A stretch of 64,000 nucleotides of DNA. Origin: Nectonema munidae. Taxonomy: Eukaryota; Nematomorpha; Nectonematoida; Nectonematidae. The position numbers and the translations under genes are program-made. Below the pieces are notes generated by a model. It searched no databases. It saw only the letters and a list, made by a program, of their open reading frames with translations, and was not told the DNA's origin. Of this stretch, positions 46,483 through 58,018 are shown piece by piece (within the stretch, counting starts at the first letter, position 1; every line of letters starts with the position of its first letter). The DNA lies in contig JAUIRK010000306.1 in assembly GCA_030549495.1 (NCBI GenBank), forward strand, positions 62,001 to 126,000. Reading direction: 5' to 3'.

Positions 46483-49340
46483 GATCTTTACTTACTCCAT
46501 TGACTCCCAACTTTCTTTTTAGAAGAAAGTTCTGTCTTGTTTTGTATCATTTTTTCTTTATCATAGGAAGACAGAAACTTAATCTATATTCTGTCCATGA
46601 TCAGTTTTTTGAGTTTTTCTTGGCAAATTTGCAAGCTTAGTCAAGTTTACTTCATCCATCTCAAAATGTAAAAAGCATGAGAACGTATTAAAAATTTTAT
46701 AGATGTTATATTGTTTTTAGATCAGTGATTGTCAATCATACAAATCCGTAAGAAACTAATATTAATTTGAGAGAAAAATTACCAAAAGATTCTAACAAAA
46801 ATTCCACTTTGAATATTGAAGGTTTAATTAGCTGGTTTCATACATTAATGTGAATTGTTATTGTTTTACATTATATCTGTGCAGCTGTTCCAAAAGTGGA
46901 TTTGGCGTAAGACAAGGGTTCCGCAAAAAAGTATTTTGGGTTCCTTAAAAGGGCTACAGTATAAAATGTTTAATAAACAAATTCTTAAGGAAGGTTTATG
47001 AAAATTTTCTAAAAATAGTTTCCAACTAAAGTAAATTGCTATATTATATAAAGAACTTTATCATTTGGTAAAAACTGGGATTTTCCAAAATATTTTTAAA
47101 CCAAAAAAGTTTCGCGTCTGAAAACGTTGGGAAACTGTGGATTAGTGTAATAAGCATCACATAGATACAAACAATCATCATATTTAATTTTTGCAAACTT
47201 TATAAGCATAAAAGCGTTAGGACCCGAGTCAGTATATATTTTTTGCCAAGATTTCACAGGCAGTCTTCATTTTAAGAGGCCTTTCCACCTATATAGTTCG
47301 ATAAGTTTTGCTCTGCCGCATTTCCGAAAAAATTGTGATTGGGGTCCAGTAGTTGGTCGCCTCAATCTCTATAATAAGGTATTATTAAGATGGGATTTTT
47401 CAAATAAATGCTAAAAAATGTTATTTCGGAAATTATTTTGTGAAATTTAGATAAATTTAAAAAATTTCAGCTTTTTTTTCTTAGATTTGGATAATAATTA
47501 TATATAATTTCATTCCTATTCTCAAACACATTATAGTTAATTAATATAAATACTCTTCTTTTCAGAGGCAAAAAATTATTAGTATATCATGGCTAGAAAA
47601 CCTAGGAAGGCTGATGAAGTAGCTGCTCTTATTATAGCAGACTCTGATGAGTCGGATAATGAAAATAAGCGAAATGAGAATGAGAATGTGAATTGGTTAT
47701 CATACAGCCTCTTTGTTTGAGAAATCGAAAGCTAACCAAACTGTACATCAAGAGACTGCCTGATAAAAATTGATTACCATCCATCAGATAGTGATGTAGA
47801 AAATGCTTCAAACTGATGTCGACGAAGAATTATCAGATATTAAGACCATGTTAGGCGCCAAAAAAACCTTAAATGTCATCGGTGCATCATATGTAATACC
47901 CATTTGAGATATTATGATAAAAATATCTAATTTAGCAAACGTTTCAAGATAAATAGCACTGAAAATATAAACCATTTTTTTTAATTTGAATAAATAAGCA
48001 CCCCTGTGTAAAATTAGAACATATTAAAGGCTTATAAAAATTATTTTCTAAAACATGTGCCAATATCCTTAGAGAATATTCGGTATAAATAGTCATTTGC
48101 AAGTCTTGAAAATAGAAGACAACACTTTACTTAGGGGCGTAACCACAGAGGGGCCCCCTTTCAAACTATTCTACACTACACTCAGAAATCACAAGTTGTA
48201 ATTCTTCACAACCATTAAATAATGTATTGCACTCAAAATATGCGTGATTACAATTGCTTGAATGTCAGCTCATTTTTCATCATCACCATTGGTCCTATGA
48301 TATGCGCTTATTATCCTGTGATATGACTGTGAGGCAGACAGTATCAACGGAAGTTTTAATTTCACTACAACTTTCTTCAAAAAAATGATGATAGCATATG
48401 CACTGATCCAATATATATATATATATTTTTTTATATACTTTTAGGTTAACTTTTTTCAGAGTAGGACGATTTTATTTTTTAAGTTTCATTTACATTCCAG
48501 ATGATAATTTAAACATTTTTATAGGCACTACTGCTATACATTTGGTGTTTATCATACAGTTCACGAAAAAATAGAGTTCGAACTGTCTTCAAAATGTAAG
48601 AAACTGAATTTCAAACAATATCAATCCTCATTTTGATCAAAATATGCAGTAATTCAATAAAGATCCTTCATATCACATTGTCAAAACAAAAAGGTGCATT
48701 AATGAAGATGTCGATCAGTTAGTTGTTTTAACTAGGTTATTTAAATTTGAAAATTAGGAAAATCTTTCAAAATTCATAGTTAAATCAGATATAAAAATAA
48801 AGTAAATTATCAATTGTAATATTTAGTTAATTTAATTTGATGAATATTAAAATGTTTTTTTAGGTACTTTTTTTCACTTGAGAAAATTTTTTATTAACTT
48901 TTTGTAACTAGTTCACTCAACTGATTCTTGAGTTAGTATAATTTTATGATAAGCACAAAATAGTCAAAAAAAAACTCTTTTCACTGCATGTTATTTCAAC
49001 ACAAAGTTTAACATATTCACCGTTTTGAAATTATTTTTCTATAAAAAATTCTGTTAAAAGCATATTTATCAACATAAATTTTTTTAGATAACATCTGAAG
49101 AAGTCGATATATCAGGTGATGCGAATAATATTAATGTATGTTTTGCCTAAAAGGGAAGTTTTAATATTGAGGAAGTTTGATGTACTATTTTTATCTTTGA
49201 AATTCTCAAAATAGAAATTGAACATATGGATAAATGAAATATATTAAGAAAGTTTTTGAAACTTTCATACAAGTCATGTTCCAGCACTGATAATTTTATT
49301 ACCTAATGATTAATTTTTATCGGAAAAATTTAAGATCGCA
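46483..49340. other. noncoding DNA with minor transposon relics
   Basis: At 47589 ATGGCTAGAAAACCTAGG opens MARKPRKADEVAALIIADSD, an acidic N-terminus of the kind found on piggyBac transposases, but the frame breaks within 45 residues and no catalytic part follows. At 48134-48160 GGGGCGTAACCACAGAGGGG resembles a hAT end. Otherwise AT-rich. Confidence 0.35.
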
Positions 49341-49349
49341 GTTTCCATT

Positions 49350-50330
49350 CCAAAAACTCCACTTATTTGTCACCAAGAATAGAAAATGAAATAGTTGCAT
49401 CTTTAAAAAGTTTTGTTCTACAAAAAATAATACTTCAAATCAATAACTCAACATATCTGTCATTGAAAGCTGATGGATCAAAAGATATAAGTGGAAAAGA
49501 ATGCCTGCCAATTGTAAGTAGTTTAATGGGGTGCTCATTTTCATTGATTCCTTTTTTGTGTAAGGTGTTGAGATTTTTGAAAGGAAAGGCCGTTTCAAAA
49601 ACACAAAATTATGAGTCAATGCTATGATGGCGCTTACGTGATGTCAGGTAATATTTTCTACCAGTACTTATAGATGAAAAATGATACCTTAACAGGCAAG
49701 AAAAAATCAATGAAGCACTTGAAAGATACATTCCCTATATTCATTGTATAAACCATCAGCTTCACTTAGTTATCACTGCATCTTTTCGTCATATAAATCA
49801 TATTGAATTTATTTTATCATTAATGACCAGGCTTTAAAAGTCCACAAAATAGGTTAAAGTTAAAACTTTTCAGTAAACAATTCAAAAAATTTATTCCAAC
49901 AAGATGGACATCACATTATGAAGTTGTTATTCATTGGTAAAAAATTATAGAAAAATAATATCATAGTTCTGATCTAGATGTTTCTTTCGAAACAAGGGAT
50001 CTACTTCATACTTTAAAAGACGATTCTTCAATATTTGTAATGCTTATGTAAAATTTTTAGGTAAGAAGGCGAGCCCCAAGAAAATACATTTCGAAACAGA
50101 ATAGTGCATACTAAAATTGATTTGAAAGAAGAAATAATATATTATTGGGGTAAGTTTGGTAGATTTGGTGAAAGTTTTGTTAGATTTAAAGATGACAAAA
50201 CAATTTGATTTTAATGAAGAAAATGAGATTTTATGTTGACAATTCCATTCCACAGATAATATTTTTGATATTTTCGATGATAACGCAGGAAAAATAAGAA
50301 TATTTCGTATTCTCTACGATGAAACCTTAC
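49350..50330 (+). pseudogene. hAT-type (DUF4371/ZMYM1-like) transposase relic
   Basis: 49367-49627 reads LSPRIENEIVASLKSFVLQK and YLSLKADGSKDISGKECLPI, matching the DUF4371 domain (SPxIQNEII...IADGTSDVS.KEQLSIV) found in hAT-derived proteins. About 49605-49650 gives YDGAYVMSG (family QGYDGAANMSG) and 49730-49765 gives IHCINHQLHLVI (family CxAHxLNLV). Frames change several times and the C-terminus is not recognisable. It is an old relic. Confidence 0.65.
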
Positions 50331-50721
50331 AATTGATTTTAGAGGATTCTAGATTGATTCCTTCGCACCCCCCCCCCCCCAATCATTTTCTATAAGTAAG
50401 AGTTGCTGCTTGATTATAAAACATGTATGATGATCGCACTATAGAATATAATGATCATTCGAATACATGATAATGTAAGATAAGAGAATAAAAGAAGGAA
50501 TGTAGACTTTCGAATCAATCAAACATCATGCCAAGCTGCTCCCTTGTAGTATTTTTGAGCAAAGACATGTTGATGATCCACAAGATTTTCTCATCTTCTG
50601 TCACAGTAATTCTATTTCTCTTTCCTCTGTTTTTCTATTCCGCTTTCTCTGCTAAAACTCAATCATTCACTCAAGCCCTCTTCTCTTGTTGCTCTCCTAT
50701 CTCATTCAGCTCTCTTCTCTC

Positions 50722-50927
50722 CAGTGACGTAGCTAGGCTGGGCATGAGGGGCCTTGCCCACTCTCCTATGTACCTCATGCCCCCATGCATCTTATGCGAT
50801 ATCAGTTTTCGAAAATTTCTCCAATGAAAGGAGCAAGAAAGTATAAATAATGTTGCTCAAGTTTTTTGTTTTTAAATTGTGCCCCCCCCCCCCCCCGTCT
50901 ATCAACTTTTTTCTGGCTACACCACTG
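50722..50927. mobile_element. hAT MITE
   Basis: CAGTGACGTAGCTAGG and, inverted, CAGTGGTGTAGCCAGAAAAA are hAT-type termini. The flanks CTTCTCTC (50714-50721) and CTTCTGTC (50928-50935) are an 8-bp duplication with one mismatch. A run of C (50882-50896) lies inside, as in related hAT MITEs that carry GGGGG tracts. Confidence 0.8.
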
Positions 50928-51325
50928 CTTCTGTCTAATTTGCATTTAGAGTTAAATTTAAATAGTTTTCAATCGTTACAATTTTATATGAATGAATATT
51001 GTTAGACTCGTGCTAAGAATTTTTTTTCAACAAAAGTCACTTAATCTTTATCACTACGTTTGTTACATTTGAAAACTTTAATATTTTCAAGTCAAGAAAT
51101 TTTTTTCAATAATTATTTGGGAATGAATATTTTGACTAGCTATTCAGTTTTAAAAGCAAGAATACTCTATTTGCGATAATTTGACTATATGCTCTATTTG
51201 AGATATTTTTTATAATGTTCGATTGTTAAATTTTATAAGTTAACACTGTACATAATAAATTAAATCATTTTTTTAAGAAAATTTATTGATTATTATAATA
51301 AAAATATAATATCGAAACAAAATGT

Positions 51326-52282
51326 GGCTCTTTTCGGTTTCATTGCCGCAAAAACCATGAAACTTAAATACACCTTTCTAATGCAGTTTTTTATGCTCTT
51401 TCCAAAAATGTAATTATTTTTTTCGAGAAATGAAAAATAAAAAAGTTATGGCTATTTAAAGTTGTTTATTTCCTATGCATTTGTTAGGAAACTTAATTTT
51501 GATTATTTCCTCAGATAATATGGCTAGCGACGAATATAGTCTAAAGTGGTTTTGAGAACACCTCCAATCCAATGAAACTGTCAACTTTCTGCAGAACCAC
51601 GGAATAATACCGAAAGAGAAATTGTGCCGGAAACACCATCCAATGACCATAGATTACAAGAGGTCTTCCTGGAGATGCCACAAGGGTCGTTGCCGGGAAG
51701 AAGTAAACCTACGCAAAAAACTTGGCTAGAAGGATCTATTTTGCCCATGAATAAAATCATTGAATTCATCTATGCATGGACAAAAGAATACACGAGCATA
51801 AAATTCTGCAGGGACGAACTGGGTATTAGCCATGACGCGGTTGTGGACTACAACCTAAAAATTGAAAGCACCTGGAATTTGCTGAAACGCCGTAACAAAA
51901 GGCACGGTGGAACTAAGCGTGAAATGATAGATGGTAAGATAAATATGTGAATTTATTTGGCGTCGCCGGCATGAGGGACATGACTTATTCAAGGTGGTAC
52001 TAGAAAATATTTCAAAATTCTAAAGATGTTTTTTAAAGATTTTAGTGAAAGGAAATAAACACCTTTAAATAGCCATAACTTTTTTTTTGTAAAAAACGTT
52101 TTTTTTAAAGATTTTGTGTTCTTAACAAATGCATAGGAAACAAACAACTTTAAATAGCCATAACTTTTTTATTTTTCATTTCTCGAAAAAAATAATTACA
52201 TTTTCGGAAAGAGCATAAAAAACTGCATTAGAAAAGTGTATTTTGGTTTCATAGTTTTTGGGGCAGTGAACCGAAAATATCC
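51326..52282 (+). mobile_element. Merlin deletion derivative with long TIRs
   Basis: TIRs of about 180 bp (51326-51505 and 52110-52282) share AAAAAACTGCATTAGAAA (inverted), TTATGGCTATTTAAAGTTG and CCTATGCATTTGTTA. Outer ends are GGCTCTTTTCGG and CCGAAAATATCC. CAAAATGT flanks both (51318-51325; 52283-52290), an 8-bp duplication as expected for Merlin. Inside is a transposase whose catalytic core has been deleted (51520-52030). Confidence 0.88.
51520..52032 (+). pseudogene. Merlin transposase, catalytic core deleted
   Basis: From ATG 51520 one frame gives MASDEYSLKW, a stop, then EHLQSNETVNFLQNHGIIPK, KLCRKHHPMTIDYKRSSWRC and RKKLG; the neighbouring frame continues as KTWLEGSILPMNKIIEFIYAW to DGKINM (stop 51950). 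This is the zinc-finger N-terminus of Merlin/IS1595-type transposases. After a deletion the C-terminus FIWRRRHEGHDLFKVVLENI ends at about 52022. The DDE residues between are gone. Confidence 0.75.
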
Positions 52283-52290
52283 CAAAATGT

Positions 52291-52702
52291 TTCAGTTGAT
52301 AGAAATTTACTTAATCTATTTATAACAGCTGTCAGAATTTTATTTGTGGACAAAAATATTAAAAAAAAACGCAATGATTTTCTTTTCTCGTATACTTTGA
52401 TTTATGTTAGTTTAAATAATTTTTTAATGATTTTGTGTTTTTAGACTTAAATAACTTTATAAAAAGTGATTAAATTACTATTTTTGTATACTATGATTCT
52501 TTACAATATGTAAAAATACAAGTGTTACCAAATCACCCAATACTGGTTAGCTACTTATAAAAACTTGAAATCAAATAAACTCTCATTCTTTATGCCTCCT
52601 ATTATTTTGAAATTATTCTGTCCATTTTAAAGTAAAAATTGCTTTATTAGTTTATTTTGTTTCCTTTCTCTCTTATGTTAAGCTAATTTTTCAATTTTGA
52701 GT
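52291..52702. other. AT-rich DNA
   Basis: No feature recognised. Confidence 0.4.
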
Positions 52703-52848
52703 AAAAGGTAAAGTGCAGTGGGTGTATTTTCATTGACAAGGCACTGATGTACAGCTTATGTCAAACTATGAACAAATTCGTATCGGTGAGAAATCGAATC
52801 CAGTTGCTTCCTTGCTTAGTTCATCATCTCAACAAACCTGTCATGCCA
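52703..52848 (-). mobile_element. SINE-2, copy 2
   Basis: Reverse-complemented, it reads TGGCATGACAGGTTTGTTGA, a degraded B box (GGATTCGATTTC), AATTTGTTCATAGTTTGACA, AGTGCCTTGTCAATGAAAAT and ACACCCACTGC, matching copy 1 at 31229-31375 almost throughout. Confidence 0.7.
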
Positions 52849-53885
52849 CGCATAGATAACGCCCCCGGATTAAATATATTTTTCATACATAATTTGATAC
52901 AAAACGAAAGGATAACAAAACAGATAAAATTCTCAATACAAAAAAAATTATTTAAATTATTACTGTTAATATTTAAGCACACTAGTAAATATAAAGCGAA
53001 GACAAACCTGAATTAAAAGACGGGACAAAATGTCAACAGATAAATGAAAGTTGAATAAAATCAATAAAGATTAATTGAGAAGAATTGAAACCGGTCATTA
53101 TAGACAGATGGTCATTTGATAGCTTAATTTATTTTAAAGTCTATATGCTGAATGATAACAAGAGTCTCTTAAAGATATAAAGAATAAAATTAGATATTAC
53201 TTTTCAAATTCAAGATCCTCAATCGAAGAGTTTTCAAAATTAAAAAAAAAAGATGCAGCCAAATAATATTTTAAATTAAGAGATTTTATATTATATAGAC
53301 ATCTATATTTGTAAAAATAATTGTGAATTAATTTTCTATTTCGATCAAAAAAATATAAGCAATCTAATTTTGTAAAGGATAACTTAAAAAGAAAAATCTT
53401 TCTAAGATTAAACAATAAAGAAACCATTTACAAATTGAATTAATAAATACAAATAAATATTTAATTCAAATGTCTTCTAGATTCAAATAACTTGTAAAGA
53501 CGAAACAGCATTAATCATAGGTATAAATAAAAATTTATGTGTTTCATCTTTAGAAATAAAATTAATTATAGATAATTTTTATAATAAATTTATATAATTT
53601 TTGAAAGTAATATACTTACAATTAATATTGGTAAATATTAGTATAAAAATAATCTACTTTATTATCCAAATTAAAAATCTTGATGTTTTTAATGTTGTAT
53701 ATCCATCAATAGTAAGCTTAAAAAATTTATTTTAGATTTAATTTTATATAACAACAAATAAGTTATAATATTGTGCAGTTAAAAACTAATAAAATTCTTA
53801 TCTATTTTTGAAGAAATAAAATTGTCCTCTTTAGTGGTGCATTATTTTAAAAAAACACTTCAAATTCAATTTTGAAGGTGTTTGA
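52849..53885. other. AT-rich DNA
   Basis: The frame 53197-53427 (minus) is Phe/Leu/Lys-rich and without motifs. No gene or repeat is supported. Confidence 0.35.
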
Positions 53886-54020
53886 GTAGGGTTGGTTAGA
53901 TGCTGGATTCGATAATTCAAGGTCTTGGGTTCGATCCCGCATCAAGCCTGCTTTCCTCATAGTTCGATACAAGCGGCGCAATTGTACCTTCTCAATGAAA
54001 ACAGCCTATGGTACCTTTTT
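53886..54020 (+). mobile_element. SINE-2, copy 3 (diverged)
   Basis: It carries an A-box-like GGTTGGTTAGATGCTGG, a perfect B box GGTTCGATCCC (53928-53938) and a body (CTCATAGTTCGATACAAGCG, TTCTCAATGAAAACAGCC, GGTACC) matching copy 1. Confidence 0.65.
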
Positions 54021-54198
54021 TGAAAGTTCAAATTATGAGGATCATAATTGTATACATTTCAATGCTTTAATATTAGTGGATTTTTTTTTATGAATTTCAA
54101 TTTATTTATGGTTTGATAATGTAAAAATCTGGCAACCATATCCAAAATATATTAAAAAAAATGTTAACTTTTAAATTTTAAAACACTTTATTTACCTC

Positions 54199-54262
54199 TT
54201 GAAAGATTGGTTGGTTGGTTTGAGATATCAAAGCACTTTCAGCCGTAAAGCTAAACATAGGA
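54199..54262 (-). mobile_element. 3' end of SINE-1 or LINE-A type
   Basis: On the minus strand it reads AGCTTTACGGCTGAAAGTGC TTTGATATCTC then CAAACCAACCAACCAATC. It keeps the hairpin (AGCT-TTAC-GGCT, one G-T pair) and CCAA tail of SINE-1; the head is missing. Confidence 0.7.
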
Positions 54263-54599
54263 TATCTTTAAAGGAATTGTATTCTGAAATGATCTTTTAA
54301 ATTTCTAAACGATTTTTAACTTGAAAACAATCCTTGGAATTATTTATGGAATGGTAGATTTTATATAGCACATTTACTGATAGTGATAAACATTCTTTGT
54401 AAAGGCGGCGGTTTCTTTTCACCTGAGAATTGTTTATTCATATAAACCAGATGATCCAATGTTTTGCTAAAAACGGACTAGAAATAAGAAAGTTTATTAT
54501 TTCATACATAGTATATTTTAAAAAACAATGCATTTGTTAAAAATATTTATTTTTTATTGTATATAGTAGAATTTCTGGATAAGAAGAAGAAGGAATTTA

Positions 54600-54945
54600 T
54601 ATCTCCTATGCAAAATTTCAAATGTGCTCTAGCAATTATAAACTGAAAATAAGACATAGCTGTAGTTTTAAACCAATAAATATATAACAGTGATTAATAT
54701 GCCCGTATTAAATTTTTAACAGTATTAGAAGAACAAATTTATTAAAAGGGGAAAAGTGAGTGCTTGGCTTTTTATTTAAATATTTTTTGTTTTAGTCAAG
54801 CCTTATTAACATATGGGCTGTTTAGTAGAAAAATAATTTTTAGTTTACTCATATCGTAATGGGAGATAGTGATCTAGATTTGAATTTACTAGTATCTTTC
54901 AAAAGTAATTTTACATTAATTTAGTCAGTACTTTTAATTTAAATG
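54600..54945 (+). repeat. interspersed duplication, copy 1
   Basis: Shares ATGCAAAATTTCAAATGTGC, CTCTAGCAATTATAAA, AATTTTTAACAG, GTAGAAAAATAATTTTTAG and CGTAATGGGAGATAGTGATC with 55880-56410. This copy lacks the MITE present in the other. Confidence 0.65.
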
Positions 54946-54984
54946 AATATATTCTAATTGTATTATTTTATCAATTTAATTATT

Positions 54985-55115
54985 CACCCCCCCCCCCTCC
55001 CAACCCCCCCCAACCCCCCCCCACACCTCCTTTCCCTCAAATCCCCCCCTTCCTCCCAAAACCAAAACCCTTCTCCCCCAACCCCAACCCCCAACACCCC
55101 CCCACCCCATACCTC
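54985..55115. repeat. C-rich low-complexity tract
   Basis: Runs of 5-13 C broken by A, T and short words (CCCAACCCCC, CCCACACC). C continues to dominate over G to about 55340. The proline-rich open frame 54958-55347 is a product of this composition. Confidence 0.85.
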
Positions 55116-55879
55116 TTCCTTCCCCCTTCAAATACTACTTTTTCCAGCTCCAAAATTTAATAAAAAACCAAAACCGAAAATAAACTCCCTCACAGTTTGC
55201 CCAAACTTATTCCCTTCCAATCCTTTGCGAAAATCGCGGCCCCTCATTCCGGTTTTGAAAATTCCTCGGATTTCCAAAATCAAATTCTCCTTCTCATCCT
55301 ACCCCTATTTTTCTCCCATCTCCACTTTTAAAATACTATACAATTAATACTGAGTACATTATACTCAACATAATACTCTGACATCTATGCCATTATCACA
55401 ACTCATTTAAAAAAATTATATTCGAACATATTGTGTCTCATCCCATTGCTTTAATGATTTTAAATTCAAACTTCACTCAAATTTTGTCGTTACAGTGTTC
55501 GTACATTGAAACTAACATATCCTCCTTTATTGTAATTTTGATTTCAGAACAACTTTGATAAAAGTCGCTTCTTTTTAAAGATATTCCATCTCTTTACATG
55601 ATCTTCTACAACATCACTACTCATCAAAATTCTCCTTCTCATAACAATGATATATCTCTGCAACAAAACTATTTCTCAAATATCTAATAACAATAACTAT
55701 AACTAATCCATGATTCAAAAACAATCTAATTCTACCCCATAAAAATCTTCCAAATTTTCTTTTCTATTTAGAAAGAACAAAATAAACTTACCTTTGAAGA
55801 AAATTAAATAAATATATCAGTAAGTAAATTCAAACCACCTATATCGAAAATTATAAAAATTTTCCAATATTATATAAAA

Positions 55880-56410
55880 TAAATGGATGCAAAATTTCAA
55901 AAGTGCTCTAGCAATTATAAATTGCAAATCAAATTTGAGTGACAAAAGCAGGTCAAGAAGGTTAGCTAGCTTTTTAATTGTTTGTAATCTGCTGATTTCA
56001 ACCAATATCTAAAATAACTGATTATAACCCGTTAACGCTCATGTCGACTTTACAAAAATAAAGTTGTCTGCGTTTATCAAAGCTCTTTAATACAAATCTT
56101 CTGCTTTACATTAGATATCGTCTGATTATTCTGGTCGTTAACGGGAAATATGCTCGTATAAAAATTTTTAACAGTTTTAGATTGACAAACTAGGAAAAGA
56201 TGAATGTTTCAGAATAATCAATTGTAGAATGTGTGTTTTACTATTATTATTTTATTTAAATATTTTTTTGTTTTTAAGTTTTATTTAACATATTGACTGT
56301 TTTTAGCAAACTTTTAGAAAAATAATTTTTCCATTCCCCATATCGCAATGGGAGATAATGATCTATATTTTAATTTACAGTATCCTTCCAAAATAATTTT
56401 AATTTAAATT
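55880..56410 (+). repeat. interspersed duplication, copy 2
   Basis: Aligns with 54600-54945 apart from the 118-bp MITE at 56028-56145 and small indels: GCAAAATTTCAAAAGTGCTC, AATTTTTAACAGTTTTAGA, AATTTTTCCATTCCCCATATCGCAATGG-type sequence, GGGAGATAATGATCTA. Confidence 0.65.
56028..56145. mobile_element. 118-bp MITE, piggyBac-like, with empty-site evidence
   Basis: CCCGTTAACG at the left and CGTTAACGGG at the right are perfect 10-bp inverted ends. Copy 1 of the surrounding duplication reads GTGATTAATATGCCCGTA at about 54693; here the same place reads CTGATTATAA-element-AAATATGCTCGTA. A TTAA in the empty site fits piggyBac-type insertion with later changes at both edges. A diverged second copy is at 56752-56850. 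Confidence 0.7.
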
Positions 56411-56751
56411 GATAATTATCATATCGAACATTTTTATTCAACTGTTTTATGTTTTGATCCCTAAGCCTAAAAAATAGATTAACAATCATCAAGCATATAG
56501 CCTAACTACTGAAAGTATACTAAATCAAGTTTAGGAAAAGCCGAGCGCGTGCATTCTCTATCTATTCATTCAGATCAATCATACAAAATGAGTTGGGTCA
56601 AATGAACAGACCATGATGGTAACATTTTTTTCCGAAAAATTCAGCTTAATACATCGCAATGGATAAAGCTCGATAGTTATATATAACATGATTGTGCCAT
56701 GAGATAGGCAGCATGTTTAAAATGTACATAATATTAATTTAAAAAAACATA

Positions 56752-56850
56752 ATGTCCAAAGTGGACTTTGTAAAAATATTATCGTTGCTTTTATAAATTC
56801 TTTCGAATACAAATTGTCTGATTATTCTTGTCATTAACCGGTTGAACATA
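56752..56850. mobile_element. second, diverged copy of the CCCGTTAACG MITE
   Basis: Shares ATGTCNNNNGTGGACTTTG-like sequence, TCTTTCGAATACAAAT and TTGTCTGATTATTCTTGTCA then TTAACCGG with 56028-56145. The left terminus has decayed. Confidence 0.6.
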
Positions 56851-57430
56851 ATTACTTCGTTTTATAAGCATCTGATACCAATTTGTATACATTACGATTT
56901 GCGACAATAAAGACGCCCCACTTGACGACAAAATTCTCGACTTGACCCTAATATTCTTTGATATTCACATAAACAACTAGTCTTTTCAGGCATTGGCTTC
57001 TGAAAATGGATCATATGCTTTTTATTGAAAAAAAAGATTTCAAATGGAACATGATTTGCCAGGTTTATAAACCAGCTAACTGACGAATATGGTCTTGAAA
57101 AATTCATCGTCTAATTTAACAATTGTTTTGGGTAATGAGCTATATGTGATTAATATTTTTATGCTTCCCTTTGAGGCCTGGGTTTTCTATCGTCTGCTTT
57201 CTTTCTCAATGAGTTTTCATATAAATTAAGCAGACGATTTTTGGACACTGGTGTCCCATTATGCCTGAAAGGGTAATCTTGAAAACTTTAGAATATTAGA
57301 GGTATAAAGCGAGACGATGCATTTCGAACGAGGTAGTAACTTCATATAAATATAAATTATTTATAATATGTGTGTTATAAAGCACCTTATGCAAATAAGG
57401 CGTTTGTAAAATTTTCCCTCAGCAACAGTG
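56851..57430. other. noncoding DNA with a short hairpin
   Basis: TCGTCTGCTT (57190) and AAGCAGACGA (57229) are inverted, ~50 bp apart. The minus-strand frame 56892-57107 has no recognisable motif. Confidence 0.35.
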
Positions 57431-57905
57431 CAAACTGCAGGTTAAATGTTTTGTGAGGCTACAATTCTTCATTTTCAAACTCTAAAACTTCTCTCATTTT
57501 TTGATCTTCGATATTCACTTTTTCTTTATAATCAATTCAGCTTGTTTTCTTTTTTGTCTTTTTTCTTTTAAATCGTCTAATTTATCTAGAGATCCTAAAT
57601 AACCTTGAAGATCTTTTTTTTCTTTGAGCAATTAATGATTTTCTATCATTTATAACACATTCATGAGCGATGTCAAATAAATGACCTAATTGCTCAACAA
57701 ATAATTTTTTTTTGTGTGAGAGTGTTTCTTGGAGAATTCTTTTTTAACTTTTTGTATTTCTCAAAAAAAATCTAAATTGTTTTATAGCATGTTGTTCTCG
57801 TCGACGTGGAATTCTCGATTTATTCCAAAATAATGAAACTTTTTGAAAGGCAAGTTTAGCATTATCTCAAATTGTTTTGTCAATGTTTTATGATAATAAA
57901 AAATA
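57430..57905 (-). pseudogene. relic of an uncharacterised, repeat-type protein
   Basis: On the minus strand, decayed frames read KLAFQKVSLFWNKSRIPRRR, FEKYKKLKKNSPRNTLTQKK and LFVEQLGHLFDIAHECVIND. The pattern (FWxKARIP...KL...W..L.KN..R....Q....F...LD.LFDIAHADAL) is familiar from uncharacterised, probably transposon-borne proteins of arthropods and cnidarians. I cannot name the element. Several frameshifts and stops are present. Confidence 0.45.
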
Positions 57906-58018
57906 ACATAAAACTCGTCTGATTGATGTTAATTTTGCACCAGTTATTTGCTTTTCTTGAAAACGAATTAACCAGTTAAAACACTTCTAATAATCTTAGA
58001 ATCAGTCGTGTTGCTTTT

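Noticed and set aside
47589-47720. Intact piggyBac gene start
   Set aside because: The acidic N-terminus is suggestive, but no catalytic region follows and no TIR is seen; kept only as a remark.
54958-55347. 129-residue proline-rich protein
   Set aside because: Composition follows directly from the C-rich tract; no start context, domain or conserved motif.
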